Shown piece by piece: positions 27,938 through 36,409 of a stretch of DNA of 64,000 bases. Source of the stretch: Bog-105 sp965277855 (GTDB lineage: Bacteria > Acidobacteriota > Terriglobia > Bryobacterales > Bryobacteraceae); assembly GCA_965277855.1 (NCBI GenBank), contig OZ255847.1, positions 5,084,001 through 5,148,000 of the forward strand, in the 5' to 3' direction. Below the pieces are notes generated by a model. The model had not been told where the DNA came from. It did no database searches and worked only from the letters and a program-made list of their open reading frames with translations. How positions within the stretch are numbered: the first letter of the stretch is position 1; the number at the start of each line of letters is the position of its first letter. The position numbers and the translations under genes were made by a program.

Positions 27938-29461
27938 TCAGAAACTTTCCCGGTATTCGCCGAACACTTTGCGCAGTTGGTCAGAAATCTCGCCCACCGT
28001 TACCCATGCGCGACAGCTTTCGAGTATCCGCGGCATGAGGTTCTCCTGGCTGCGGGCAGCTGAGTCCAGTCTCGCGAGCGAGGTCTCCGCATCGCTCGCC
28101 GAACGTGAGGCGCGCACCGACCGCAAACGTTCCACCTGTTGACGCTCCAACGCTTGATCGATTCGGAACGAGTGCGGCGCATCGCTCTCCTCGGTTTGAA
28201 ATTTATTGACACCCACTACGATCTGCCGCCCTTCCTCGACCGACCGCTGTTGCGCGTATGCCGCATTCTGAATCTCGCCCTGAATGTAGCCTCTCTCGAT
28301 CGCTGCCAGCGTCCCGCCCAGCGCGTCGATCTTCGTGATGTACTCGCGCGCGCCCGCTTCGATCTCGTCTGTCAATCCTTCGATATATTCGCTTCCGCCA
28401 AACGGATCGGGCACCCCCGTCACCCCGCTCTCATAACCAATCACCTGCTGCGTTCTCAGCGCCACACGTGCCGACCGTTCCGACGGCAGCGACAGCGCCT
28501 CATCCTGACCATTGGTATGCAACGATTGCGTCCCACCCAACACCGCCGCCATCGCTTGCAAAGCTACTCGCACCACGTTCACCTCCGGTTGCTGCGCCGT
28601 CAAGGTCGAGCCGCCTGTCTGCGCATGGAAGCGCAACATACACGACCGGTCTAACTTCGCCCCGAAGCGCTCCCGCATGATTCGCGCATACAATCGCCGC
28701 GCCGCGCGGTACTTGGCGATCTCTTCCAGAAAATTATTGTGCGCATTGAAAAAGAAGCTCAGGCGCGGCGCGAACTGATCCACCTCCAGCCCCGCGCTAA
28801 CCGCCGCTTCGATATAAGCGATCGCGTCCGCCAGCGTGAACGCCACTTCCTGAACCGCCGTCGAACCGGCCTCCCGAATGTGATATCCGCTAATCGAAAT
28901 CGTGTTCCACTCCGGCATCTCCTGCCCGGCCCAGGCAAACAGATCCGTGATGATACGCATCGCCGGGCGTGGCGGATAAATGTAGGTGCCGCGCGCCACG
29001 TACTCTTTCAAAATATCGTTCTGAATCGTTCCCGCAAGTTTCTTGCGATCGGCCCCCTGGCCGTCCGCCACCAGCGCGTACAGGCACAGCAGGATGGCAG
29101 CCGTCGAATTGATCGTCATCGAGGTGCTCACGTCTTTGAGCTGAATGCCCTCGAACAGCACCTGCATGTCGGCCAGCGAATCGATCGCGACACCCACCCG
29201 CCCCACTTCGCCTGCCGCCATCGGGTCATCCGAATCCATGCCCATCTGGGTCGGCAAATCGAACGCCACCGAGAGCCCGGTTATGCCTTGCGCCAGCAGG
29301 TATTTATAGCGCTGATTGCTCTCTTCCGCCGATCCGAAACCGGCATACTGGCGCATGGTCCAGTGCCGGCGCTGGTACATGTCGCGGTAAATGCCCCGCG
29401 TGAACGGATATTCGCCAGGTTGCTCAGAGTGACGTTCAGCAGGTTGATCAAAGTGGGGCAA
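27938..29461 (-). CDS. Methylmalonyl-CoA mutase large (catalytic) subunit, no B12 domain
   Basis: A 507-residue TIM-barrel mutase that would rearrange (R)-methylmalonyl-CoA to succinyl-CoA. GEYPFTRGIYRDMYQRRHWTMRQYAGFG includes the Tyr typical of methylmalonyl-CoA mutase rather than isobutyryl-type mutases; YIYPPRPAMRIITD carries the expected Arg and GYHIREAG is conserved. The C-terminal cobalamin-binding domain (DxHxxG) is absent, so a separate small subunit is required; none is in the window. The start TTG 29461 makes the N-terminus short and lies 12 bases after a stop in the same frame. Confidence 0.88.
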   Translation of the reverse strand: MPHFDQPAERHSEQPGEYPFTRGIYRDMYQRRHWTMRQYAGFGSAEESNQRYKYLLAQGITGLSVAFDLPTQMGMDSDDPMAAGEVGRVGVAIDSLADMQVLFEGIQLKDVSTSMTINSTAAILLCLYALVADGQGADRKKLAGTIQNDILKEYVARGTYIYPPRPAMRIITDLFAWAGQEMPEWNTISISGYHIREAGSTAVQEVAFTLADAIAYIEAAVSAGLEVDQFAPRLSFFFNAHNNFLEEIAKYRAARRLYARIMRERFGAKLDRSCMLRFHAQTGGSTLTAQQPEVNVVRVALQAMAAVLGGTQSLHTNGQDEALSLPSERSARVALRTQQVIGYESGVTGVPDPFGGSEYIEGLTDEIEAGAREYITKIDALGGTLAAIERGYIQGEIQNAAYAQQRSVEEGRQIVVGVNKFQTEESDAPHSFRIDQALERQQVERLRSVRASRSASDAETSLARLDSAARSQENLMPRILESCRAWVTVGEISDQLRKVFGEYRESF

Positions 29462-29470
29462 ACGTTCAGT

Positions 29471-29773
29471 CTATCGCCGGCCGGCGCTATTGGCCTTGCG
29501 AAAGGAACTGATGCCGAAGAACAACATGACGGCCCCCAGGAATGCCGAAAACGCCAGCGCAATCGGATTCGCCGCACTACTCTCTAGTGTCCGAAAATAC
29601 TTCACCGCGTAGCTGAAGAACAGCAGCGCAAACAGGAGAAAAACCGCCCCGATGGCCTGGTTCCAGAGTATGCGCGCCGGGCGCATTACCTCCGGCACTA
29701 CATGCGTGGCGAATTTGCGCGCGTGCTCGATCTTTAGGCCTTTGGCAACTCTGATGGCATCCGCGAGTTTCAT
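29471..29773 (-). CDS. Small membrane protein, two transmembrane helices
   Basis: A 100-residue protein with a basic N-terminal amphipathic region (LADAIRVAKGLKIEHARKFATH) and two hydrophobic segments at about 40-60 (AIGAVFLLFALLFFSYAV) and 70-92 (IALAFSAFLGAVMLFFGISSF). No family is recognised. Position immediately upstream of the mutase gene suggests cotranscription, but a functional link is not evident. Confidence 0.6.
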   Translation of the reverse strand: MKLADAIRVAKGLKIEHARKFATHVVPEVMRPARILWNQAIGAVFLLFALLFFSYAVKYFRTLESSAANPIALAFSAFLGAVMLFFGISSFRKANSAGRR

Positions 29774-29776
29774 TGC

Positions 29777-30313
29777 CTAACTTAGATCCTTGTCTAGCTC
29801 ATTGAATAATTCGCGCATCGAAATCTCGGCGGCGTCCTCGCCCGAACCGGCCGTCAAAGAATCCGCCAACCCAATTTCTACCGGCTTTGGATGTTCCAAG
29901 GTCATGATAAATGCTCTGCGGTATTCGCCATCGACAATCCAGACCGTGCCAATGCCCCAGTCCAAATAATGCGCCCCTTTAGTAAACAACTTTCTTAGAC
30001 TATCGTCCGGTGAGACGACTTCCACACAAAGATCGACAGCTTCGGTCGGGTAAGGCCCTCCCAGCGGGCGATTCCTGTTTGCCGACAAATCCGGCAAAGG
30101 AAAAGCCCAATGCGAAATTTTCAGCCTTACCCCTATACCGACCCGCCACCCACGCTGCCTTAAAAGCAGTCCTATAATGCCCTGCAGAAGCGAATGAATC
30201 TCATCTCCAAACGGTTTCTTGACGGCCTCGCCGTACCAATACTCGAAGAACGGCTTCTTGTCGCCATACTTTTGTTCGAACCGCTCCGCCGTTAAGAATC
30301 CCAGAGGGGCCAT
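29777..30313 (-). CDS. Uma2-family putative PD-(D/E)XK nuclease (copy 2)
   Basis: A 178-residue Uma2 (DUF820) protein: LTAERFEQKYG, FPLPDLSAN, YPTEAVDLCVEVVSPDD, GAHYLDWGIGTVWIVDGEYRRA. The PD, E-V-SP and K residues fit the predicted restriction-endonuclease-like site. The family is common in multicopy in Acidobacteria, cyanobacteria and Planctomycetes; its function is poorly known. It is a tandem paralogue of the next upstream gene, 2 bases apart. Confidence 0.8.
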   Translation of the reverse strand: MAPLGFLTAERFEQKYGDKKPFFEYWYGEAVKKPFGDEIHSLLQGIIGLLLRQRGWRVGIGVRLKISHWAFPLPDLSANRNRPLGGPYPTEAVDLCVEVVSPDDSLRKLFTKGAHYLDWGIGTVWIVDGEYRRAFIMTLEHPKPVEIGLADSLTAGSGEDAAEISMRELFNELDKDLS

Positions 30314-30315
30314 GA

Positions 30316-30858
30316 TCAGGTCTTGCCTAGGTCCTTATCCAGTTCGTCAAATAGTTCGCGCATCGGAATGGCCACCGCATTCTCGCCCGATCCCGCAGTC
30401 AAGGAATCCGCCAAACCGATTGCTACGGGTTCTGGATGATCGAGCGTCAGAATGAACGCCCTGCGTTTCTCTCCATCCACTATCCACACTGCGCCAATAC
30501 CCCAGCTCAGATAGTGCGCCGCCTTGCGGAACACCGCCTTCAACCGGTCCTTCGGCGAGAGAATCTCGACACACAGATCGACGGCTTCGGTCGGATAATC
30601 CCCTTCGAGCGGTTGGCTGCTGGCCGTCAAATCCGGGATGGGGAACGCCTGCTTCGAGATCTTCAAGCGAAGCTCCGTTCCCGGTTTCCACCCGCGCTGC
30701 CGAAGGAGACCAAAGATAAGCCCTTGCAGAATGCAGTGGATTTTATAGGGCACTTCTTTTTGAATGGCTTCACCAAACCAGAACTCGTAATACGGCTTCT
30801 CCTCGCCGTAGCGTTCCTCGAACTGCTCAGCCGTCAAGAAATTCGGGGCCGTTGCCAT
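30316..30858 (-). CDS. Uma2-family putative PD-(D/E)XK nuclease (copy 1)
   Basis: A 180-residue Uma2 protein, clearly homologous along its whole length to the adjacent copy (shared FLTAEQFEERYGEEKPYYEFWFGEA pattern, YPTEAVDLCVEILSPKD, GIGAVWIVDGEKRRAFILTLDHPEPV, LADSLTAGSGE). The two diverged mainly in the middle loop. Tandem duplication is the simplest history. Confidence 0.8.
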   Translation of the reverse strand: MATAPNFLTAEQFEERYGEEKPYYEFWFGEAIQKEVPYKIHCILQGLIFGLLRQRGWKPGTELRLKISKQAFPIPDLTASSQPLEGDYPTEAVDLCVEILSPKDRLKAVFRKAAHYLSWGIGAVWIVDGEKRRAFILTLDHPEPVAIGLADSLTAGSGENAVAIPMRELFDELDKDLGKT

Positions 30859-30908
30859 TGCCTGCTCCTAGCCTAGTATCGCGGATTCCACAATCCTCCG
30901 CCTCCGGC

Positions 30909-31844
30909 TCAGTGCCCGTCCGCTTCCAAATACCGTTCTACTTCAATCGCCGCCATGCAGCCCGCGCCCGAAGCCGTGATCGCTTGCCGGTAAATCCGAT
31001 CCTGCACATCGCCCGCAAAAAACACGCCCGGCAAATTCGTCCGCGCGCCGCCATGCGAAAGAATGTATCCGTCTGAATCGAGATCGAGTTGCGTCCCGAA
31101 CGGCTTGGTATTCGGAATGTGTCCGATCGCGACGAAAAATCCGTCCACCTCCCGATCGCACACATGCCCGGTCTTGAGATTCCGCAACTTAACACCCGTC
31201 ACCTCGCCTTTGCTCACGTCGTACACATCCTCCACCACCGTGTTCATCAGGAAAACGATTTTCGAATTGGCCTGTGCCCGCGCCAGCATAATCCGCGAAG
31301 CGCGAAACGTCTCGCTCCGGTGCACCACCGCGACCTCACTGCCGAAACGCGTCAGAAAGTTCGCCTCTTCCATCGCGGAATCGCCGCCGCCGATCACCAT
31401 GATCTTCTTGTTGCGGTAAAAAAAACCGTCGCAGGTGGCGCACGAACTCACCCCATGCCCTATGAGTTTCTGCTCATTCGGCAGATTCAGCCAGCGCGCC
31501 GAGGCGCCCGTCGCAACAATCAAAGTTCGCGTCTGAACCTTTTCACCGTCTTCCAGCTCGAGCGTGAAAGGATGCTCCATCAAGTGCGCTTTGGTCACGC
31601 GGCCATGATGGTACACCGCCCCGAAGCGCTGCGCCTGCTGCTTCATGTTCTCGACTAAAGCCGGACCCATCACACCTTCCGGAAAACCTGGAAAGTTCTC
31701 GACTTCGGTCGTAATCGAGAGTTGTCCCCCGGCCTCGTGGCCTTCGAACACCATGGGTTGCAGGCTGGCTCTGGCCGCATAAATCGCCGCCGTATTCCCG
31801 GCGCAACCTGATCCGAGAATCACCACGTTCTGTAAGTCGCTCAT
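30909..31844 (-). CDS. trxB: Thioredoxin reductase
   Basis: A 311-residue FAD/NADPH enzyme that reduces thioredoxin. FAD motif VVILGSGCAGNTAAIYAARA, redox-active CATC (Cys135, Cys138) in GVSSCATCDGFFYRNK, NADPH motif VIGGGDSAMEEANFL and C-terminal GVFFAGDVQDRIYRQAITASGAGCMAA. ATG 31844 overlaps the feoB stop as ATGA, so it is translationally coupled to ferrous iron uptake genes; the longer upstream frame is not needed. Confidence 0.95.
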   Translation of the reverse strand: MSDLQNVVILGSGCAGNTAAIYAARASLQPMVFEGHEAGGQLSITTEVENFPGFPEGVMGPALVENMKQQAQRFGAVYHHGRVTKAHLMEHPFTLELEDGEKVQTRTLIVATGASARWLNLPNEQKLIGHGVSSCATCDGFFYRNKKIMVIGGGDSAMEEANFLTRFGSEVAVVHRSETFRASRIMLARAQANSKIVFLMNTVVEDVYDVSKGEVTGVKLRNLKTGHVCDREVDGFFVAIGHIPNTKPFGTQLDLDSDGYILSHGGARTNLPGVFFAGDVQDRIYRQAITASGAGCMAAIEVERYLEADGH

Positions 31845-33766
31845 TGAAGAAAATAGTTGGTTATGTGAAACGCCAACCAGGAACCAGCGTACGCCAGCGC
31901 CAGCATGTAGGAGAACTGAAACACCGGCCACTTCCACCCGCCGGTTTCTCGCTTCACCACGGCCAGCGTCGAGAAGCACTGTAGCGCAAAGGCAAAAAAC
32001 ACCAGTAAAGCAACCGCGCCCGCCGGACTCAAATCATGATGAATGGCAGCTTGCAGCCCCTGGGATGGCTCGTCTCCTTCGATGCCATAGATAGTCCCCA
32101 GGGTTCCGACGATCACTTCGCGCGCCGCCAGCGACGTGATCAGACCGATACCGATCTTCCAGTTGAAGCCGAGCGGCTTGATCACCGGTTCAATCGTCTT
32201 GCCGATCGTGCCGGCAAAGCTGTTCTCGAGCGTGGGCGCGTGCCCGTCGTGAAGCGGGACGTGCGCCAGAATCCAGATCGAAATCGCCACCAGCAGAATC
32301 ACTGTCCCGGCGCGGTGCAAAAACACTTTACTGCGATCCACCAGCCGTAAGCTCAGCGAGCGCATAGTGGGCCAGCGGTATGGCGGCATCTCCAAAATGA
32401 AATTCGTGCCGCGGCTCTTGAGAATGCTCGATTTCAGAAGACGCGCAATCACCACTGCCGTCACAAACCCCAATATATACAAACCCAGCATGGTGGCCGC
32501 TGGCAAAGACAGGAAATGACCCAGGATCGGGATGTTCGGCACAAACGCCGCAATGATCAACGTGTAAACCGGCAACCGTGCCGAGCATGTCATCAGCGGC
32601 GCGATCATGATTGTTGCCATGCGGTCCCGCTTATCTTCAATCACGCGCGTGGCCATGATGGCCGGCACCGCGCACGCATAGGCCGATAGCAGTGGAATAA
32701 ATGACTTGCCCTGCAAGCCGAACTTGGCCATCGTCCGGTCGGCTATTAAAGCAGCCCTGGCCAAATAACCGGAATCCTCCAGAATCCCGATAAACAGAAA
32801 CAGCAGCAGAATCTGCGGCAGAAACACCACCACTGATCCAACGCCTTTCCAAACGCCATCCACCAGCAGCGAGCGCCACGGCGAATCGGGCATCACATGA
32901 TTGAACCAAACGCCAGAAGCTGCCACGGCATGTTGCAGCCCATCCATCACGGGTTGAGCCCACGAAAAAATGCTCTGGAATACTGCTATCACGACGGCCA
33001 GGAAAATCAGCGGGCCACCTACCGGATGCAGAAAGATGCTGTCCAGACGCCGCGTCCAGATCGGCGGCGCAGGGGCTCGATAGGAAGCGCGTTTACCCAG
33101 GTTCGCCGCCCATTGCCGGCATTTCGGCACATCCTGCAGGATGGGCAGCTCGATGCGGGCGGGAGGCGCATTCAGCCGCACCGCGGTACCGAGCAGGAAT
33201 TGTTGAATGCGGTCAATGCCCGTCCCTTTAGAGGCGCTAATCAGAGCCACTGTCGTATTCAACTCGGCCGAGAGTGCCGCGATATCGACTTTGCCGCCGC
33301 GCAAAGCCAAATCATCGGCCATGTTCAGGAGAATCAAGGTAGGCAGGCCCAGATCCAGGATCGGCGCGGCCAACACCAGATGGCGTCCTAAATTGGTCGC
33401 ATCCAGAATCAGAATGACCGCGTCCGGCTTCGGAAAGTCGGCCCGCTCGCCCTTTAGAACATCGTGTGTAACCTTCTCGTCCTCCGCGCGCGGATGCAGA
33501 CTGTAAACGCCCGGCAGATCGACCAGAAAGACTTCATGGTGGTCTTTCAGCTTGGCGCGGCCCATCCGATGTTCAACGGTTACGCCCGGAAAATTCGCCA
33601 CCTTTTGACGCAGACCGGTGAGCCGGTTGAAGAGAGTCGACTTGCCCGAATTGGGTGGTCCGACAATCGCGACAATGATGTCCCGCTCACCAGCCGGACT
33701 GGGCGGAGCGATCGAAGGATTGGGGAGAAGCCCGGTCCGCGTTGCGTCGCTATGACAGCTGCTCAT
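31841..33766 (-). CDS. feoB: Ferrous iron transport protein B
   Basis: A 641-residue inner-membrane Fe2+ transporter. The G domain has GPPNSGKST (36-44), the DLPGVYSL switch II and LLNMAD (N-x-x-D type G4). Two Gate/nucleoside-recognition domains follow, with GVWKGVGSVVVFLPQILLLFLFIGILEDSGYLARAA and SAYACAVPAIMATRVI. About eight membrane segments are visible. It overlaps feoA at its start and trxB at its end by ATGA. Confidence 0.95.
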   Translation of the reverse strand: MSSCHSDATRTGLLPNPSIAPPSPAGERDIIVAIVGPPNSGKSTLFNRLTGLRQKVANFPGVTVEHRMGRAKLKDHHEVFLVDLPGVYSLHPRAEDEKVTHDVLKGERADFPKPDAVILILDATNLGRHLVLAAPILDLGLPTLILLNMADDLALRGGKVDIAALSAELNTTVALISASKGTGIDRIQQFLLGTAVRLNAPPARIELPILQDVPKCRQWAANLGKRASYRAPAPPIWTRRLDSIFLHPVGGPLIFLAVVIAVFQSIFSWAQPVMDGLQHAVAASGVWFNHVMPDSPWRSLLVDGVWKGVGSVVVFLPQILLLFLFIGILEDSGYLARAALIADRTMAKFGLQGKSFIPLLSAYACAVPAIMATRVIEDKRDRMATIMIAPLMTCSARLPVYTLIIAAFVPNIPILGHFLSLPAATMLGLYILGFVTAVVIARLLKSSILKSRGTNFILEMPPYRWPTMRSLSLRLVDRSKVFLHRAGTVILLVAISIWILAHVPLHDGHAPTLENSFAGTIGKTIEPVIKPLGFNWKIGIGLITSLAAREVIVGTLGTIYGIEGDEPSQGLQAAIHHDLSPAGAVALLVFFAFALQCFSTLAVVKRETGGWKWPVFQFSYMLALAYAGSWLAFHITNYFLQ

Positions 33767-34068
33767 GAAAGAACCATAAGATCCGACTCTGGATGACGGC
33801 GCACAAATAAGCGGCCGGCCGTCTCCTCGCGCAAAGCGACTTCCGATCCATCCACACGAAAAACCCGAGGACCGCCACCCGGCGCGCGTCTCGCCAGCGT
33901 AATTTCATTGCCCGGCAAAAAGCCTAATTCCATCAACCGCCGCCCAATATCCTCCGGCAGGTCGATGCGGTCCAGAACGCAGCGCTGGCCGATCGGCAGG
34001 TCAGCTAAAGTATGGGCCGTGCGGCTCGTTTTCGCGCCTGTTTTCCGGAACCATTTGCGGGCAAACAT
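33763..34068 (-). CDS. feoA: FeoA-family ferrous iron transport protein
   Basis: A protein of 101 residues with one SH3-like FeoA domain: TLADLPIGQRCVLDRIDLPEDIGRRLMELGFLPGNEITLARRAPGG. It modulates FeoB. ATG 34068 was chosen over 34113 because it follows AAAAGGG and a good promoter, and the extra residues would lie in that promoter. It is coupled to feoB by ATGA. Confidence 0.9.
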   Translation of the reverse strand: MFARKWFRKTGAKTSRTAHTLADLPIGQRCVLDRIDLPEDIGRRLMELGFLPGNEITLARRAPGGGPRVFRVDGSEVALREETAGRLFVRRHPESDLMVLS

Positions 34069-34084
34069 AATATACGACCCTTTT

Positions 34085-34113
34085 AGTATGAATTTAACAC
34101 GCAGGTCCGCCAA
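34085..34113 (-). promoter_or_regulatory. Promoter of feoA-feoB-trxB
   Basis: On the minus strand, TTGGCG (34113-34108) and CATACT (34090-34085) are spaced by 17 bases. The predicted transcript would begin about 10 bases before ATG 34068, with AAAAGGG at its 5' end. No clear Fur or DtxR palindrome was recognised. Confidence 0.5.
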
Positions 34114-34187
34114 CCGATTGCTTTCGAACGGCTAAAACCAGCTTTTGACAGTTTGTTTTCCGTCTTGAACAGCTTGTTGCAGGCCGA

Positions 34188-34196
34188 TGCTATGAT
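34188..34196 (+). promoter_or_regulatory. Extended -10 promoter of the MerR-TPR gene
   Basis: TGC-TATGAT is an extended -10 element. It ends only 6 bases before the GTG start at 34203, so transcription would begin at or beside the start codon and give a leaderless mRNA. No convincing -35 is seen, as is usual for extended -10 promoters. Confidence 0.5.
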
Positions 34197-34202
34197 CGGT
34201 GC

Positions 34203-35171
34203 GTGCTGCTGCGGGAAGGCTCGCAATATCCCCCGCCTGGCGAAACGGGTGGTGCTTACACTCGAAAAGAAGTCTGTCGCCTTTTGAAGATTGACCATCG
34301 CCAGTTGAAGAGCTGGGAGCGGCAACGGCTGATTCCTGAATTGGCCCACTATTCCTTTTCCCATCTGCTAACCCTTAAACGGCTGGTCCGTCTGCGGGAA
34401 GAAAATGCCCATCCCGGCCGCGTACGGCAGGCGCTCCATTCCCTGCAGGCTTATCTGAAAGATGCGCCGCATCTGGGCGAAGATGTGCATGTCTATAAAG
34501 ACGGGCGCCGGATTCGGATTCAAATCGGCAAACAGAAGCTCGAGCCGGTTTCGGGCCAGCTCCTCTTCGACTTCGCCGAGGAAGAGTTAAACAAGCTGCT
34601 TCAGCTTCCGGCTGCCGCTAAGAGTGGCGCTGCCATCGCCGAGCGTTTACGCCATAAGCTCGAGGCGGATCACTGGTTTGAACGAGGTCTGACATTAGAA
34701 CAAACCGGTGCACCTTACGACCAGATCATCGACGCCTATCAAAAAGCCGCCGAGCTCGACCCCTATTCCGCCGGAGCGCGTGTGAACCTGGGAACCGTCT
34801 TCTTCAACGGGCATGCCTGGGCCGATGCCGAGCAGCAATACCAGGCAGCGCTTGCCATCGATCCTGATTATGCCTTGCCCCATTTCAACCTGGGAAATTT
34901 GTACGACGAGCGCGGCGATTCTGAAAATGCCTTGCATCACTACGGCGAGGCCATCCGCATTTATCCCGCATATGCCGATGCTCACTACAACTTGGCGTTG
35001 TTAAACCAGACCCTGGGTGATGTCATGAATGCGGTAAAACACTGGCGCTGCTATCTGAAGCTCGATGGCAGCAGTACCTGGGCCCAAATCGCCCGCCGGG
35101 AACTGCTGAAGCTGGAGAGCACGACCGTCGTACGCGGCGGCTTGCAACTGGTCAAAAGCGGGAAGGCTTGA
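34203..35171 (+). CDS. MerR-type DNA-binding domain fused to TPR repeats
   Basis: A 322-residue protein. Residues about 18-85 are a MerR-like helix-turn-helix (YTRKEVCRLLKIDHRQLKSWERQRLIPEL, then a helical HALLTLKRLVRLREEN-like region). A linker (100-150) follows, then three to four TPR repeats (ARVNLGTVFFNGHAWADAEQQY, PHFNLGNLYDERGDSENAL, AHYNLALLNQTLGDVMNAV). The fusion suggests a regulator that reads a protein partner through TPRs rather than a small ligand. GTG start, probably leaderless; the stop overlaps the next gene as TTGA. Confidence 0.75.
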   Translation: MLLREGSQYPPPGETGGAYTRKEVCRLLKIDHRQLKSWERQRLIPELAHYSFSHLLTLKRLVRLREENAHPGRVRQALHSLQAYLKDAPHLGEDVHVYKDGRRIRIQIGKQKLEPVSGQLLFDFAEEELNKLLQLPAAAKSGAAIAERLRHKLEADHWFERGLTLEQTGAPYDQIIDAYQKAAELDPYSAGARVNLGTVFFNGHAWADAEQQYQAALAIDPDYALPHFNLGNLYDERGDSENALHHYGEAIRIYPAYADAHYNLALLNQTLGDVMNAVKHWRCYLKLDGSSTWAQIARRELLKLESTTVVRGGLQLVKSGKA

Positions 35172-35773
35172 GCGATCTGCCGGTAGCCGCAATTCTGTTG
35201 GCGGCAGGATCGGCCAGTCGTATGGGTCAACTCAAACAGCTCCTGCCCTTTCATGGCGGAACGCTGGTGGAACACGCCATTCATCAGGCACGCGAGGCAG
35301 GCTTCGACCCCATCGTGGTTGTACTCGGCGCGCAGGCCGAGACGGTACGCCGGAAGATCGCCGTCCAAACGGTCGCCATCATCGAAAACAAAAACTGGGA
35401 GCAAGGCATGGGTTCATCCATCGCCGCCGGAGCGCGTTGCTTGCGAGAATTGCAGACCGACGTCGCTGCCATTGCCGTTCTGCTAGCCGATCAGCCGCTC
35501 GTCACCTGCCACCACCTCCGCGCTCTCCGCACGGCCTTCGTACAGGCAAATTCCCAAATTGTGGCTGCCCGCTATAACCAGACACTGGGAGTGCCAGCAC
35601 TATTCCCTCGCTCGATGCTCTCGGCGTTGGAGTCACTCGCGCCGGAACTGGGAGCAAGAGCCCTCTTGCGCGATCCCGCCCGGACCGTCACCCCCTTCGA
35701 TTTGCCGGAAGCAGCGGCAGACGTCGACACGCCGGCCGATTTCGAGACCTTAAGCCAAGTCGATCAGCTTTAA
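35168..35773 (+). CDS. MobA/MocA-like nucleotidyltransferase
   Basis: A 201-residue NTP transferase of the molybdenum cofactor cytidylyl/guanylyltransferase type: AAILLAAGSASRMGQLKQLLPFHGGTLVEHA is the nucleotide-binding loop, with GMGSSIAAG, LLADQPLV and VDTPADFE. It probably transfers CMP to molybdopterin-Mo (MocA) for a xanthine-dehydrogenase-like enzyme not in view. TTG 35168 overlaps the preceding stop. Its 3' end overlaps a convergent vapC by 24 bases. Confidence 0.82.
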   Translation: MSDLPVAAILLAAGSASRMGQLKQLLPFHGGTLVEHAIHQAREAGFDPIVVVLGAQAETVRRKIAVQTVAIIENKNWEQGMGSSIAAGARCLRELQTDVAAIAVLLADQPLVTCHHLRALRTAFVQANSQIVAARYNQTLGVPALFPRSMLSALESLAPELGARALLRDPARTVTPFDLPEAAADVDTPADFETLSQVDQL

Positions 35774-36130
35774 GTCAGGCACCCGCCCAAAGTGCCTACG
35801 ATTCCGCGTCAACAGCGGAAGCCGTTTGGCCAGCGCCACACCGGCAATCAGACTATCGCCCATCCCAATATCGAGGCCCTGAACCTGCAAGTCGCGACGC
35901 ACATTCGAGGCCATCGCAGCACCATCCGAATCCAGCGCAACTATATCCAACAAGCGAAGCAGCTGTTCGATAGTGCCGCGTTGATCGGGTCGCCGCGCCC
36001 CTGCCAGCAACTCGAATTGATTGATTACCGTGGTTTGTAGCCGCCGGACGGGAAACTCCGCCAGCAGACGGCTGCGGCTCGGCTCGCGCCCACGGAGATA
36101 GTCAATTAAGACGTCGCTATCGACCAGCAT
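35750..36130 (-). CDS. vapC: VapC-type PIN toxin (RHH-paired)
   Basis: A 126-residue PIN ribonuclease: MLVDSDVLIDYLRG gives the first Asp, FELLAG the Glu, and IGMGDSLIAGVALAKRLPLLTRNRRHFGRV the later Asp and basic end. Its ATG is adjacent to the antitoxin stop (shared base 36130). All four acidic positions appear present. Confidence 0.88.
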   Translation of the reverse strand: MLVDSDVLIDYLRGREPSRSRLLAEFPVRRLQTTVINQFELLAGARRPDQRGTIEQLLRLLDIVALDSDGAAMASNVRRDLQVQGLDIGMGDSLIAGVALAKRLPLLTRNRRHFGRVPDLKLIDLA

Positions 36131-36369
36131 CAGCGCCAGTGAGCGCGGATATCTTCCACTTCGCTTTCTAATTCGTTGGCCGATTCTTCACTCAGCGCCC
36201 CCGCCAAAGCGATAAAATCGTTTCGGTGAGCGTTGCGCTCGGCTTCGCCTTCCAGATACCTGTCGATCGCATCTTCAAGCACTGAAGAGAAGCCTTTTTC
36301 TCCGCGGTTCGAGGCAACCGTCATTAAGGCGCTGCGATGTTCCGGCTTAATCTCGATTGTCGTTCTCAT
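36130..36369 (-). CDS. vapB: VapB-type ribbon-helix-helix antitoxin
   Basis: A 79-residue antitoxin. MRTTIEIKPEHRSALMTVASNRGEKGFSSVLEDAI is a ribbon-helix-helix fold, and the acidic C-terminus (LESEVEDIRAHW) would bind the adjacent PIN toxin. Confidence 0.8.
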   Translation of the reverse strand: MRTTIEIKPEHRSALMTVASNRGEKGFSSVLEDAIDRYLEGEAERNAHRNDFIALAGALSEESANELESEVEDIRAHWR

Positions 36370-36409
36370 GCACCGAATTTAACATGCACATGCATGAAAG
36401 TCAAACCGA

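Noticed and set aside
28739..29587. A 282-codon plus-strand frame
   Set aside because: It is antisense to the mutase, Arg/His/Gln-rich and without recognisable motifs.
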